A stretch of DNA of 64,000 nucleotides from Micropterix aruncella (taxonomy: Eukaryota; Arthropoda; Insecta; Lepidoptera; Micropterigidae). A program made the translations under genes and the position numbers. Position 1 is the first letter of the stretch; every line of letters begins with the position of its first letter. Below are positions 10,880 through 20,918 of this stretch, piece after piece. Where the stretch lies: positions 28,294,935-28,358,934 of the forward strand of contig OX155957.1 of assembly GCA_944548615.1 (NCBI GenBank), written 5' to 3'. The notes beneath the pieces were generated by a model. That model ran no database searches and had not been told where the DNA came from. It saw nothing but the letters and a program-made list of their open reading frames with translations.

Positions 10880-11090
10880 ACTTACCTATTTTTAAAATTA
10901 TGTAATTTGAATTATACACAAGCTTTTGTTTACTTGATACGTTTGCCTCGGTACGGGCCTAAGCCTAGTTAGCGGCGTTGATTTGATGAAATACTCGGCC
11001 GCGGTGCACTTTATTTTGCTTAGAAATATTGTGCTTTAAATGTTTAGAAATATTGTCATTTTCTTTTAATTAAAAATTGGCTCTAACTAG
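10880..11090 (+). mobile_element. LINE 3' end (family A-like), 3' UTR only
   Basis: Contains ACGGGCCTAAGCCTAGTTAG at 10954-10973, the LINE 3' stem-loop, followed by GCGGCGTTGATTTGA and GCGGTGCACTTTATTTTGCT. The same sequence, inverted, is at 35605-35860. No coding portion remains. Confidence 0.6.
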
Positions 11091-11414
11091 AAGAGGGCTG
11101 CTAACTACTAAAGAGTGGAATTCTCTTTCCTAGACTGGATATGGAGCTATTTAAGATTTTAGTCTGGTTTTCTTCCAGTCATATCACTGACACCACTCTA
11201 GTCAAGCTCACCAGAGACATCGGACTTATGAAATAAAATTTACCATTTCTCACTGATGTAAATGAGTAGCGTTCTTAACTTGGTAATTTTTACCTGCTAC
11301 TGGAACGATTATGCTCTCTTTAAATCTCTAACAGTATTATCAAAGTAGTCGAAAGCAGAGTGTGAAACCAGCTATGATTGAACTTATAGCTGGCATCCCG
11401 CAAAGATAGAACTG

Positions 11415-11720
11415 TCTTTATTCAATTTTATTTATTTATTTATTTGAGAAAATACATAATAATTATATATTTTTTTAATATTCTGCGTCACTCCTAACTA
11501 GGCAGCGCCTGTTCCAAGGAAGACTCAAATTTTATATATGTATGAGGAATTTTTATATGTAATTTTATGAATTCCATTCTATTGGTTTCATAATCTAAGA
11601 TTATCTCCTCCAAGATGTCCCCTTTAATATTGTCCATACCCATAAATCTAGTTGCTTTATTGTAACATTTATATGGCGGATATCTTTGTATTTTTACACG
11701 ACTGTTCAACGAAAAAGGAG
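11415..11720 (-). mobile_element. LINE 3' end with short open frame
   Basis: The tail (AAAT)n on the minus strand lies at 11415-11444. The stem-loop motif (AGGCGCTGCCTAGTTAGGAG) lies at 11492-11511. An open frame 11709-11494 (-), about 70 residues (RYPPYKCYNKATRFMGMDN), runs into the motif. I do not recognise this protein piece but its position is that of a LINE ORF2 C-terminus. The 3' UTR resembles that at 38318-38460. Confidence 0.55.
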
Positions 11721-11729
11721 TGTAATGTC

Positions 11730-12110
11730 TTTCTAAGTGTGTGTGAGTGCATCTATATCCGTTTATTTATTCTACCATAACTTCTTAACGCTTGAACCGA
11801 ATTAGAAGTGTGTGGTATCGTAAGAATCGTTATGTCATCCTGAGTGTCATGCGATACATTAACTGTCCAAAATAAAGTAATTAGTTATCTATTGGTCCAA
11901 ATGTCCAAACGTCAATAAATTAATATAAATATATCGTGTTTAGCGTTAAATGAAAGGTCTGATTGCGTACATTCCGGAAATATACGTATATGTCTATAGA
12001 TAAATACATAAACTATAAATGTTTCTTAGAAACCGTAGTAAAAATAGTTATAACTACGATAGTTCACTTTCTCTAACAGCAGTCTTATTATTTTTTATTT
12101 TATATGCTCG
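11730..12110 (+). repeat. Dispersed 350-bp repeat, copy 1
   Basis: Runs from TTATTCTACCATAACTTCTT through GAAGTGTGTG, TGAAAGGTCTGATTG and ACATTCCGGAAATATACGT to TAACAGCAGTC. A direct copy lies at 14870-15210, in the same order with scattered differences and small gaps. A shorter relative of its first 90 bases lies at 15480-15580. No ends or target duplications identified; class unknown. Confidence 0.6.
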
Positions 12111-12119
12111 TTTTATTAT

Positions 12120-12745
12120 TTGTTTCATTCATGTTTTGATTATTTGTGTTTTAAACATTTATTTTTATTATGACAAATCCAACTTCATTTACAACTTTGG
12201 ATAAATGAAAGACTATCGACTATTGAATAATTAACGCAAAGAGTTGAAAAAAGATATAGTCCTTTTGCGACACCCGACCCTGTTTTACGTAATGGTGACA
12301 GACTTTGCGAGTCGGGGTAGCTGATAATCCGTCCAATCCAGTCATTACAGTCCGCGAGCAATTCCAGGTGAGCCATTAATTATGTACACGGGTGGTCGGA
12401 GTCAATCTAGTCCAGCAACGTGTAGCAAAGTTACCCTTTACAATTTCCCAACTGCTGTAACTATACGCCAGCCGGGTGAGGTTAAACTTTATGATTATTA
12501 TCTGTTATTGGATCAAAGTTACATTGCCACTTGAAGTTACTGCGGAGTTTGTTATGGGCGGGATATTACGCCGAGTGAACTAAGTGGAGAACTGCGAAAC
12601 AATACTTGGTCAATTAAAAGTTGGAAGCGCGCGACGGGCGCTAATTTCGTATGCAAATTGAGCGGAAAGAATGGGATGAGAACTAGTCAGAATTATATAT
12701 AGTTAGTTAGTTAGTTAACGTGTCGTATATTTTATAAGACACGTC
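12120..12745. other. Intergenic stretch with POU-type octamer
   Basis: No coding sequence recognised. ATGCAAAT (octamer) is at 12651-12658 within a less AT-rich segment (12590-12670), possibly a conserved non-coding element. TTAG repeats lie near 12701-12716. Confidence 0.35.
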
Positions 12746-12748
12746 TCT

Positions 12749-13135
12749 TCAGAAATATGCGGCCTGGGTGGTCTTGTTGTTCGTCTCTCGTAGGTCTTGG
12801 TGTGTGATGGGGGCTGTCATCTTCATCCAGCAGCGTTCCCCAGTCGTATGTTGGATTCGCTGTGTAGGACCCCAGCGGACGAGATTGGCTCGGCTTCTTG
12901 TCACATGTCCTTTGGCCCGGAGGTAGAAGGATTGGCCGGTGAGTTTAGACTCACCGTTTTCAGGGACGCCCGATCGTTCATGATCGCAGACCAGACAGTC
13001 GAAAATGTCCACAATCTTTGGGGAGGCTCCTTCTGTGTCCCATTTAATAGTATATTGCGATTTATTAAAGGTAAATTCACAATAAATGCTGATGTCACTT
13101 CGAATATCGAATTTAGAATTATATATAAGAGCATG
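12749..13135 (-). CDS. Unrecognised 128-codon open frame, doubtful
   Basis: The minus strand is open from 13135 (after a TAG at 13136-13138) to the stop at 12749. It contains SIYCEFTFNKSQYTIKWDTE and then DIFDCLVCDHERSGVPENGE. A C-x2-C pair and tidy composition in the first 70 residues look protein-like; the later part (RAKGHVTRSRANLVRW...) less so. A near-perfect hairpin, CGGTGAGT-TTAG-ACTCACCG, lies at about 12939-12958 inside it. I cannot assign it to a gene or transposon family. Confidence 0.2.
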   Translation of the reverse strand, partial: HALIYNSKFDIRSDISIYCEFTFNKSQYTIKWDTEGASPKIVDIFDCLVCDHERSGVPENGESKLTGQSFYLRAKGHVTRSRANLVRWGPTQRIQHTTGERCWMKMTAPITHQDLRETNNKTTQAAYF

Positions 13136-13194
13136 CTATGCATTATTCCGGATGATGTTATTCCTTGCTACATACGCAAAAACTGCGTTTATTT

Positions 13195-13265
13195 TGGCGG
13201 ACTATTTTGCACAAATGGCGGACTTATCGCTATAGCGATATCTCACAGTCAACCATTTATATATT
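13195..13265 (-). repeat. LINE 3'-UTR fragment (GCGGACTTATCGCTATAGCG)
   Basis: The block CACAAATGGCGGACTTATC also lies at 20181-20199 and belongs to the LINE 3' end seen there. Here it is preceded by a second GGCGGAC unit and followed by the palindrome ATCGCTATAGCGAT. Confidence 0.45.
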
Positions 13266-13269
13266 AGAG

Positions 13270-13660
13270 TGTTATAATTAATTTTTTTGTAGATCATGTG
13301 TTTCTATTTACCAGTTGTATCTCAAACATCTTCTATTAAGCATAAAACTCCATTCATTAATTCAATTCGGGGTATCGGTCAGGTAAATGTTGAAAGCGCC
13401 GAGTAAGTAGTGGTGTTCAAACATTCATAGCTAAAGTTGTGTTTGAGATCGGATTTTTTTCAGATAGCTAAGAAAGTGAGGAAGTATAAACAATACTGAA
13501 AAAATGAGATTATGAAGCCATTATTTTAAGTAAATAATGGCCATATAAATACTTATGTTCTTATTTCGTCATCGTTATGTTTTTATGTTCTTTGTATTGC
13601 TCCTGTAAGTTGTATCTATCGATCTCCCAAGTTTGCGATATCTGGTGAGAATCGTCTTCT
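13270..13660. other. AT-rich intergenic stretch
   Basis: No coding frame or repeat ends recognised. Confidence 0.4.
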
Positions 13661-13724
13661 ACTTCAGTAATGTTTTTATATTACTTGGTTTTGAGAAAGC
13701 CTGCCTGTACGATTACAAAAGCGA

Positions 13725-14130
13725 AGAATCTCCAAAGTTCTCTTTTGCCCCCGTCTAACGCGCAGAAAACCTTTTGCGCTATCAAAGTTCATCAAAGGCG
13801 AGGTCGATTCAGCAAACAATACGTCCGATCGAAATTCCCTCTTTACTTTTGATGCCAATTCCGCGCCGCCGAAGCGTTCCGGAGGCGGGGAGAGCCGTTT
13901 ATTAAAGAAACTTCTTATAATTATCGGCTAACAGGCAAAGTTGCCGACGCGCAAGATACCAAAAGTGTTGAGTTACCGAATGAAGCAAAGGGAAGGGGGG
14001 GGGGGGGCGCCGAAGTATTCGCCAAGTTGTCCGCCAAAGTTGTTCAAAGTTACACTTTCTTTGCGGGCGTACTCTCGCGCCGCGAAGTTTTCCGTCAACT
14101 TTCAGTCGAAAGTTGTTTGACGAAGTTTTG
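13725..14130. promoter_or_regulatory. Cluster of CAAAG(TT) motifs in GC-rich DNA
   Basis: The words CAAAGTT / AAAGTTG recur many times here (13733, 13783, 13936, 14034, 14044 and others), and ATCAAAG occurs twice in a row at 13781-13797 (TCF/LEF core CTTTGAT on the other strand). A 13-G run is at 13995-14007. Not shared with other parts of the window. A Wnt-responsive or other enhancer is possible but only inferred. Confidence 0.25.
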
Positions 14131-14134
14131 CGCG

Positions 14135-14865
14135 CTTCGCTTACGACCGCATAAAAAATACTTTGCGATTGCTTGTTTCGTAAGATTGCTATAATAATTA
14201 CTGTGTTAAAGTTACGGGAATAAAATGTGAAATCTGGCGGTATTCTAAAGCGATGTGAACGTTTCAGATTTCGGATCATTTTTGATGATGTTTTTCTCTG
14301 TAATAGTAACAACTTCATTGAAATATAAACAAGGTAGAGAGGACGAGTAAAGTATTGAACATAACAACAAAATAAGACTGATTTTATTAAATATCTTCTT
14401 TGTACTTGATACATTGATGCAATATCTTTCATTATCTTAATGACATTTGATTGAAACCTCAAATAATTATATAAAATTTAACGCCCTCTATACTCATTTG
14501 TATGTACTCTTTCGAACTATCTTTTTCATTAGTACAATTTCTGGTCGCTTGATGTAATTTAATGTTTATTAGTATAAACAAAATTGATGAGAGCGATTTG
14601 ACCCCCATCCCATGTATTGAGCGATTTTTTCCCATAAGCAACCATTATCCTGAAGGTCTAAGCTATTCAAAAATATATATTTCATTGAGGTACCCGATTT
14701 TCCGCTAGCTTCTGGAATCATTTGTAGTACTTAACTTGTAATTACACAAAATTATAAATTAAATACACGAGACCTTCACATAGTTTTTACGTACATAATT
14801 CTTTTCAAAAATCTAGCAAACATATAATTCTTCGTTTGTTTACACGACTGCGAGGGTTTATCTAT
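14135..14865. other. AT-rich intergenic stretch
   Basis: The long minus-strand frame through 14462-13902 has no recognisable domain and low-complexity composition; I do not call it a gene. Confidence 0.35.
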
Positions 14866-14869
14866 GTTT

Positions 14870-15210
14870 GTTTACCGTTTCTTTATTCCACCATAACGTC
14901 TAAACGCTGAAACCGATTTAGAAGTGTGTGTTATTGTTAGAATCGTAATGTCATCTCGAGTGTCATAGGGTACCTTAACTGTCCAAATATCAAGTAAGTA
15001 GTTGTCTAAATGTTCAAATATCAATGAAATAACATAAATATATGGTGTTAAGTGTCAAATGAAAGGTCTGATTGAGTACATTCCGGAAATATACGTGTAT
15101 CGATATGGATAAGTACATAAACCAGAAAAAAATCATTAAAAAACGGTAATAAAAATAATTATAAATACAATACTTCACTTTCTGTAACAGCAGTCGTGTT
15201 TTTTAAATTC
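14870..15210 (+). repeat. Dispersed 350-bp repeat, copy 2
   Basis: Direct copy of 11730-12110. Shared blocks include CTAAACGCTGAAACCGATTTAG (here) versus the corresponding block in copy 1, TGAAAGGTCTGATTG and ACATTCCGGAAATATACGT. Confidence 0.6.
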
Positions 15211-15214
15211 TTTT

Positions 15215-15788
15215 TAATATATTTACTTCTTTAGCTACCTATTCGTTGAAGCTATCGATATATTAGCATCGATGGTTGTAGCTACATATTCTAAATTGAA
15301 GATAAAAGTCCTGTACATCCTAAACTGGCTTTTTTCTCCATATTACGTTCCCGGCCCATCAACCAACAAGGGGAAAGTATTGTGAACGCGCATTTTTTTT
15401 TTCGAGATGTAGACGAAAATATTTATTTTGAGCCCCCCTGAGGCGATCAAGAGCTTTTCCAAATGGAAGTCTATTCGTATGTATATTTGTCTGTTTGTGT
15501 CTATGTGTATTGCTTCACCATAGCACCCAAACGCTTAATCCGATTGAGCTAAAATTTGGTATGCAAGGATAATTTTTTCATGGCAAGAGTTGAAAAGGTT
15601 GTTCTTGAAATCTGCCAATCAGGGGGCGCACTAGTCTTATTTAGATCTCGAAATATTGAACTTATGTATATACTTGAAATTATGTGCACAGATGTCTCGT
15701 TAGGCCGAAATTAAATTGAAATCGCCGGTCAATATATTTGCCTTAACGATTGAATCGAACGTGTTTAATGCGTTGCATACTCACTATC
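15215..15788. other. Left flank of the provirus, no gene seen
   Basis: Contains the partial relative of the 350-bp repeat at 15480-15580. Otherwise unremarkable AT-rich sequence up to the CGCG target duplication at 15789-15792. Confidence 0.4.
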
Positions 15789-15792
15789 CGCG

Positions 15793-16100
15793 TGTTAGAT
15801 ATTGGTGTAGTGGAAACTCTTCAGATCTTCAAACTTCTTTTATTTCTTGATTATGTACAGAGGTATAGTAAATAACGTCTCGACTTAGGATAATAGAATG
15901 AAATAATATGATTAATTGCCGCTGTTTTATACAAGCTTAATCTACATTGTTATCATTGAAACTTTGGTCGTCCATGTTTGTTCGGACATCTACATTAAAT
16001 AATTGAATAATAATTAATAATAGTTCTAAGACGCAATGCACGTTACTATGCTAATATACACGAGATAAAGTCCAAAAAGGTGTCCTCTTGATATGTAACA
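15793..16100 (-). repeat. 3' LTR of the provirus (308 bp)
   Basis: On the minus strand it starts TGTTACATATC at 16100 and ends ...ATATCTAACA at 15793, giving the short inverted termini TGTTA/TAACA. A TATA box (TATAAAA) lies at 15931-15925 and a poly-A signal (AATAAA) at 15844-15839, in the right order for U3-R-U5. A polypurine tract (AAGGGGAAAGG) abuts the start, at 16111-16101. Confidence 0.9.
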
Positions 16101-16173
16101 CCTTTCCCCTTAGAATAAAGATGAAGCATTAGTGCTTGATCTTTGAGTGGTTAGTGCCGTTATTTCTTCGTCT

Positions 16174-17438
16174 TCATCCTCCGAAATGTGTTCGTGTGTC
16201 GGTCGCTCTCTGTCTGGCATCGGTATAGCTTGTTTGTGTCTCCTGTCCGCTGGTATAAGGGTCGAAACAATTATTAAAGATTTGTATGCGTCTGCTTTGG
16301 TGTTCTGGTGATCTGTGCCGGTGTCAAATCTTCATAGGGTTGATCTTGCAGTATTTGCATAGTATATATGATAATATAGTTAACCCTATGCCTAGATGAG
16401 TCCATGAAAATGTTGACTGGTATCGTGGCGTAAATGATTTTGATTTAGATTCTTCTAGTTCTTTATGGAATTCGTCAATGTGGTGTCTGATTTTGCTTAG
16501 TGAAATCCAATGGCAATTCGTTGATCGGAAGGGGGTTAACCGCGGAACATCTATATTCTTCACGTTTTCGAAATCGTCTTCTGTTCTGATGTCGGGGGTG
16601 ATGATGGGGTATGTCACGTTCTCTTCGCTTGTTCGGAACGCCGAAAGCGTACCGTATCCAGTATGGACTTTACAATCAGGGGGTAAAGTTATTATTCCAT
16701 CTCCTTAGTATGTACAGCCATTTATTGCTTGTTAATGGCTGAAAGGTGTTAATCACGGCTGGGAAGGTGCTTGTAGTGCATGTCTTTGGAATTGATACGG
16801 AGTTGCTGTACAGTATTTGAATTTCGCATAAAGGCCGCGTCGCAGAATCGTAGACAATTAGGCCATTGCAACCTCCTTTTTTTTTTTCGTGCAAAAGTTT
16901 TGCAATCCTCCAGTGAGCTTATCGAAATATATTGCTGTCCATTTGGATTCGTGGCTACGTACATATGCTCTGGTATTATGGTGGTAAAATAGGATGAGTT
17001 CAGGTGTTGGATAGGTATGGAGTATAGGTGATATAGTGTGAATTTGTCATTTTGGATGAGGGGAATTTCTAACGTATATATCAACTTGCTAGCGTAGACA
17101 TAAGCGGTCATTGCTGATGATTCTAGTAAAGCATGTATGTTATTGAGAGTGATTGGCACGACTAGTCTTTTACCGGTCCTAAGGTGGTTTGATTTTAGTA
17201 GTTCTTGATATAATTTCTTTAATGTTATAACTGAGGGATGTACTGTATTGGATTTCGCAAAAGTATACTGGTAAGGCAGTCATTAATGTCGTTCTCCAGA
17301 CTGACTACCCATTCAAGGAGCTGCAGTGAGATGGTGGATACTTCTTCATTTATTTTTATATCGAAAATAAGTTTCGATGTGGAGTTCAAATATATGTTTA
17401 GTCTGTCGATATTTTCGTGGATATCGTTGTTCACGTAA
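16174..17438 (-). pseudogene. env: Errantivirus-type envelope gene, frameshifted
   Basis: Env-like reading on the minus strand is spread over several frames: 17434-17225, then from about 17240 to 16880, then 16894-16676, then about 16680-16324. I see three frame changes: a one-base-type change near 17235, one in the T/A homopolymer at about 16876-16885, and one in the G-run at 16679-16683. A TGA at 16326-16324 is followed by about 49 more codons in the same frame to 16174, plausibly the cytoplasmic tail. A hydrophobic segment near 16340-16390 is the expected membrane anchor. The family is the baculovirus-F-like envelope of insect errantiviruses, assigned from position after integrase and overall pattern. 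The start is unclear; the first Met seen is at 17434. Confidence 0.7.
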
Positions 17439-17754
17439 AGCGTGTATACAAAAGAGGATTGTTTATCTTAACCTAAACAGCAAGTGAGCAATACTATGTG
17501 ATATTGATTCAATAATAGAGTAACTGATAAGACGTAACGTAGAATGAGTGGTTATCGTAAACGAGCACATATGACTTACTGACATATTTTAGTTTAATAA
17601 TGATTTGTTTTGTTTATTGTTACAAGACCTTAAAGGGTTTTAACCGTACAAGGTTTTCCTTTAATTTATAGGCTAAATGATATACATAATTATTTGTTCA
17701 TATTGACGTTTAAAACATTAGATTCGAGAAAAATAATAGAAATTTACTAAAACT

Positions 17755-18576
17755 TTAGTTTGGTAATGTGAACGGTCGAAGTCGATTAGCATGACCTAGG
17801 TTGTTTCTCCCGGACTTCCTAATGATATAATTTTCATTAAAACCTGCTCGAATGATTTCATAAGGCCCTTCCCACTTTGGCTCTAGATTGTTTGGATTAG
17901 GGGTGCGTAACATGACTTTGTCGCCTATATGGTACTTTGCGATGTTCTTTATTTTATTGTCATATCTTTCTTTTGCCCTTTCCTTCATGGCTTCAACGTT
18001 GCGTGCGGCTGTTTCCCGGGCGATTTTCAGTCTTTCTCCCAGGTCCTTAACATATTCGCAGGCAGTGTACTCGGAGATAGGTTTTAATTGGAAAAAGGGG
18101 CGAGGTTTGTAACCAAAAAGTAACTCGTATGGGGTATACCCGGTAGACGCATTAACGGACGTATTGTGACACATTATCGCAAAAGGCACTATCTGGTCCC
18201 AGTTTCTCAATCTACGGCTGTGGTACATTCGAATGTGATCGCGCAGTGATGCGTGGAATCTTTCTAAGGCACCATTACTTTGTGGATGGTAGGCAGTATT
18301 GAATGTTTGATTTGAATTAAAGAATTTCATCAGTTGTTTTATGGTGTTGTTCAGGAATTCCGCACCTTGATCGGAGTGGAAACGTTTGGGGATCCCGAAA
18401 TGCTGGCTAAAGTATAGCAGTTGTCTCGCAACTGTTAGCGCTTCCTTATCGGGAATCGGATAAGCTTGTACGTACCTTGTTAGTTCATCTTGCAAGGTGA
18501 GGATGTATTTATTATTATTGTCGCTGATTTCAGAGTACGATACGAGGTCCATTGACACTCGCTCGAATGGTTCAGT
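17755..18576 (-). pseudogene. pol: Gypsy/errantivirus integrase, 3' end of pol
   Basis: A single open frame from the deletion junction (about 18576) to the stop at 17755; the first Met is at 18558. Numbered from that Met, the DDE triad is visible: Asp4 (SMDLVSY), Asp63 (HSDQGAEF) and Glu99 (HPQSNGALERF), with 35 residues between the second Asp and Glu. A GPY/F-type C-terminal module (KWEGPYEII) lies near residue 230. The N-terminal zinc-binding HHCC region and everything upstream in pol are deleted. The frame itself has no stop, which fits a young copy. It encodes a partial integrase that could not act alone. Confidence 0.85.
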
Positions 18577-18744
18577 AAGCTTAATCTACATTGTTATCAT
18601 TGAAACTTTGGTCGTCCATGTTTGTTCGGACATCTACATTAAATAATTGAATAATAATTAATAATAGTTCTAAGACGCAATGCACGTTACTATGCTAATA
18701 TACACGAGATAAAGTCCAAAAAGGTGTCCTCTTGATATGTAACA
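18577..18744 (-). repeat. Truncated 5' LTR of the provirus
   Basis: Identical by eye to 15933-16100 over 168 bp. It ends (minus sense) at AAGCTT, two bases before the LTR TATA box, so the promoter, R and U5 are lost together with the interior. The outer edge abuts CGCG at 18745-18748. Confidence 0.9.
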
Positions 18745-18749
18745 CGCGC

Positions 18750-19600
18750 TCGTCGCCGACTAGACCTTTCAACCAGGTCAACCTCCTTTCCGAAGGGATA
18801 TCACGCTCAAAATCCTTCCCTAAGTCTTTGGCTATTTTTCGGGAAAGGTTTGTGGTGTATATATAAATATAACCGATATTTTTAGCTAGTAGAAAAATAA
18901 TTTTAATTTAGTATTCTGTTAACTTGAAAATTGGACCATTTTTTTAGCATATCTGTATAGTAGATTTGCGGTACTAAAGTGATATATTATAACATAACAT
19001 ATTTTTTTTATGTGGTAGTGTATAAAGTGCCTTTATTTTTATCCATAATAAATATATTATAATAATATATCAACTAGCAACTTACGTTCTGAGGGGTTGG
19101 CAAAACTGCTTCAGAGCTGAGGCATGTACCTACTCGTACATATTTCATTTTGCCTTTATTTAATTTGAGTAAATGTTAGTTTGGCCACTTATGTGTTTAT
19201 CTGTGTTAAATAATTGTTACAGTAATTTTCTCATAACTTGTTTTAAGAAAAAATCACTTTAAAAACTTTATATTTTCTAATTTTCCCAATCGGCCAACTC
19301 GTTTCCTTAGCTCTTGTTTTTGACCTAAATTCTATTGTTATTTTTTTCAATAAAGTACCGCTGTTTCATGGAGTCTATGACAAATGTAAAAAAATTAAAA
19401 CTTTTGATTATTATGATTTTTCTACTATTATTGAAGTATGTTTTTGGTTTAAAAACACAAATAAACTAAAGTATTGATTTATTTATAGAGGTACATATGG
19501 CTGTATAGATAGCAAATAATCTCTTCTACACTATTCCCAAAGGTATATATCGGAAAGCAATAACCCAGTATTAAAATTAGATTTCGTTATGCCAACACGA
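18750..19600. other. Right flank of the provirus, no gene seen
   Basis: 18749-18850 is moderately GC-rich and may continue the sequence left of 15789 once the provirus is removed. The rest is AT-rich. Confidence 0.4.
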
Positions 19601-19619
19601 ACTTGTGACAACTCCCTCA

Positions 19620-19930
19620 TTTGAAAATAAACGAAAGCATTCAGTTGCCGCTCGCTCGCATCCCTAATTAATTACTTGGTCGTTTGTTCAGGAAATCGAT
19701 TCTGAAGTCCCCCCCTGACCCCCTATTCCCCCCGCTCCAGCCCCGCCCTCGATCGCTTCAGGGCCTTCAGGCGCGGTAGTCGAACGTGACCACAATTCGA
19801 TACGCGGGCAACACGTGACGGGACTCTCGATGCAAGTTGCCGCCACGCATATTTGTGTTGTCGCTTATTATAGCAGAAACTCCTAGCGGGAGTTCCCTGT
19901 CCGGATCGAGGATAACCCTGTTTAAGCTGA
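19620..19930. other. GC-richer intergenic stretch
   Basis: Not repeated in this window. Contains C-runs near 19710-19735. No convincing exon; possible non-coding host sequence. Confidence 0.3.
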
Positions 19931-20091
19931 TACTAAAGGATGATTCATGCTACACCGGGCCGGGGCCGGGCCGGGCCCCGGCCGAGTCGTTTCCAACGTG
20001 CTCCGGCCGGGCCAGTCATTCATGCTACACCGGGCGTGACCGGGCTGTTTCCGAGTTTATTTATCCCACGGCCGTGTCCGCGATAACTAGT

Positions 20092-20199
20092 AGAATAGAA
20101 TAGAATAGAATAACTTTATTGTGCTATAAAAACATAACTTAATGAATATTACGCTGGTTTTATAAAAAAGACAATTTATGCACAAATGGCGGACTTATC
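20092..20199 (-). mobile_element. LINE 3'-end insertion nested in the Harbinger element
   Basis: A 108-bp minus-strand LINE end with an (ATTCT)n tail at its left side and target duplications TAACTAGT at 20084-20091 and 20200-20207. Nearly the same sequence is at 57107-57206 (ATAACTTTATTG.GCTATAAAAA), lacking a visible partner duplication. It shows that the Harbinger element was already in place when this LINE family was active. Confidence 0.8.
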
Positions 20200-20263
20200 T
20201 AACTAGTGTTGCGTCCATCTATTTTGGCGATAATAATATTTTTTAATTTCTATTTTCGCTTGA

Positions 20264-20578
20264 TTGATAAGTGTGTTATTAATGCAATTTTCACAACTTG
20301 AGTTGGTAGCTATTGCAATTGCCTTTGAAGACGAAGTATTGGAAACACGAACTGAATCTAATAAAAGAAGATGGAGTGTACATCCAGCCTGGAGAAAACG
20401 ACAGTCGGAGGGAGAATTCGCCACGCTCTACAAGGAATTAATAGATGATGAGAGCAAATTTTACGGTTATTTTAGGATGTCTAAAGAATGCTTTAGTATA
20501 TTTCTTGGAAAAATAAAACGTGATTTAACCAAACAAAATTCAAGATTTCTGAAGCATCTCTCCCATTGAACGATTAGC
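20264..20578 (+). pseudogene. PIF/Harbinger transposase N-terminal fragment
   Basis: Frame 20264-20569 encodes RRWSVHPAWRKRQSEGEFAT, then LYKELIDDESKFYGYFRMS and further residues ending KQNSRFL. This is the region ahead of the DDE nuclease domain in HARBI1-like transposases (RRWWVHP..., LYxELxxDxxKFxxYxRMS). The catalytic DDE domain is absent: the frame stops shortly before the right terminus. It lies inside a correctly bounded Harbinger element, so it is the remains of that element's own transposase, not a host HARBI1 gene. Confidence 0.8.
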
Positions 20579-20918
20579 AGACCGGAGCCGGGAAAACAAT
20601 ATCCACCGCCATTTCGACGCCGTGCTCCGGACGTGGCACGACCGGTCACGGCCGGAGCACGGCCAAGCATGAATTGCTTCATACAAAAGTATACTATAGA
20701 TATCTGACCGTGTCCCGGCCGGGGCCCGGCCCGGCCCCGGCCCGGTGTAGCATGAATCATCCTTAATTGTATCTCCGGGATTATTACAAGCACTCTCCTT
20801 CGATCGCGTATAATACTGTTACGATGAGATAAGAGGATTCGCTTTTGAGAGGTTATCTGATGCAACTTCGGAGCAGCGGAGAAACTGAGGTCGGCTAGAC
20901 CATCATAGAGAAAGACTA

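Larger units (their letters stand above)
15793..18744 (-). mobile_element. Internally deleted errantivirus-like Gypsy provirus
   Basis: A minus-strand LTR element with perfect 4-bp target duplications CGCG (15789-15792 and 18745-18748), of the YRYR type preferred by insect gypsy elements. Order on the minus strand: truncated 5' LTR, end of pol (integrase), env, polypurine tract, complete 3' LTR. Primer-binding site, gag, protease, RT and RNase H are missing: the 5' LTR joins integrase coding sequence directly at 18576/18577. The two LTR portions are identical over 168 bp, so insertion is recent on that measure. The element cannot be autonomous: its 5' LTR lacks the TATA box, and env is broken. 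Confidence 0.9.
19937..20763 (+). mobile_element. PIF/Harbinger derivative with GC-rich termini
   Basis: Inverted termini begin AGGATGATTCATGCTACACC on both strands and continue as nearly pure CCGGG/CCGGCC sequence to about 48 bp. The element is flanked by TAA on both sides (19934-19936, 20764-20766), the 3-bp target typical of PIF/Harbinger. Sub-terminal repeats of the ATTCATGCT and CGTGACCGG words occur inside. It carries a fragment of a Harbinger nuclease frame and a nested LINE end (20092-20199). At 827 bp it is a deletion derivative. Confidence 0.85.

Noticed and set aside
13902..14462. 186-codon minus-strand frame
   Set aside because: Longest unexplained frame, but composition follows local base bias, no motif seen, and it crosses a poly-G run. 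Kept as non-coding pending transcript data.
20264..20569. Host HARBI1-like gene
   Set aside because: It lies between matched Harbinger termini with TAA duplications and lacks the nuclease domain, so it is transposon debris.
20467..20865. 132-codon minus-strand frame over the Harbinger element
   Set aside because: Antisense to the transposase fragment and driven by the GC-rich terminus.
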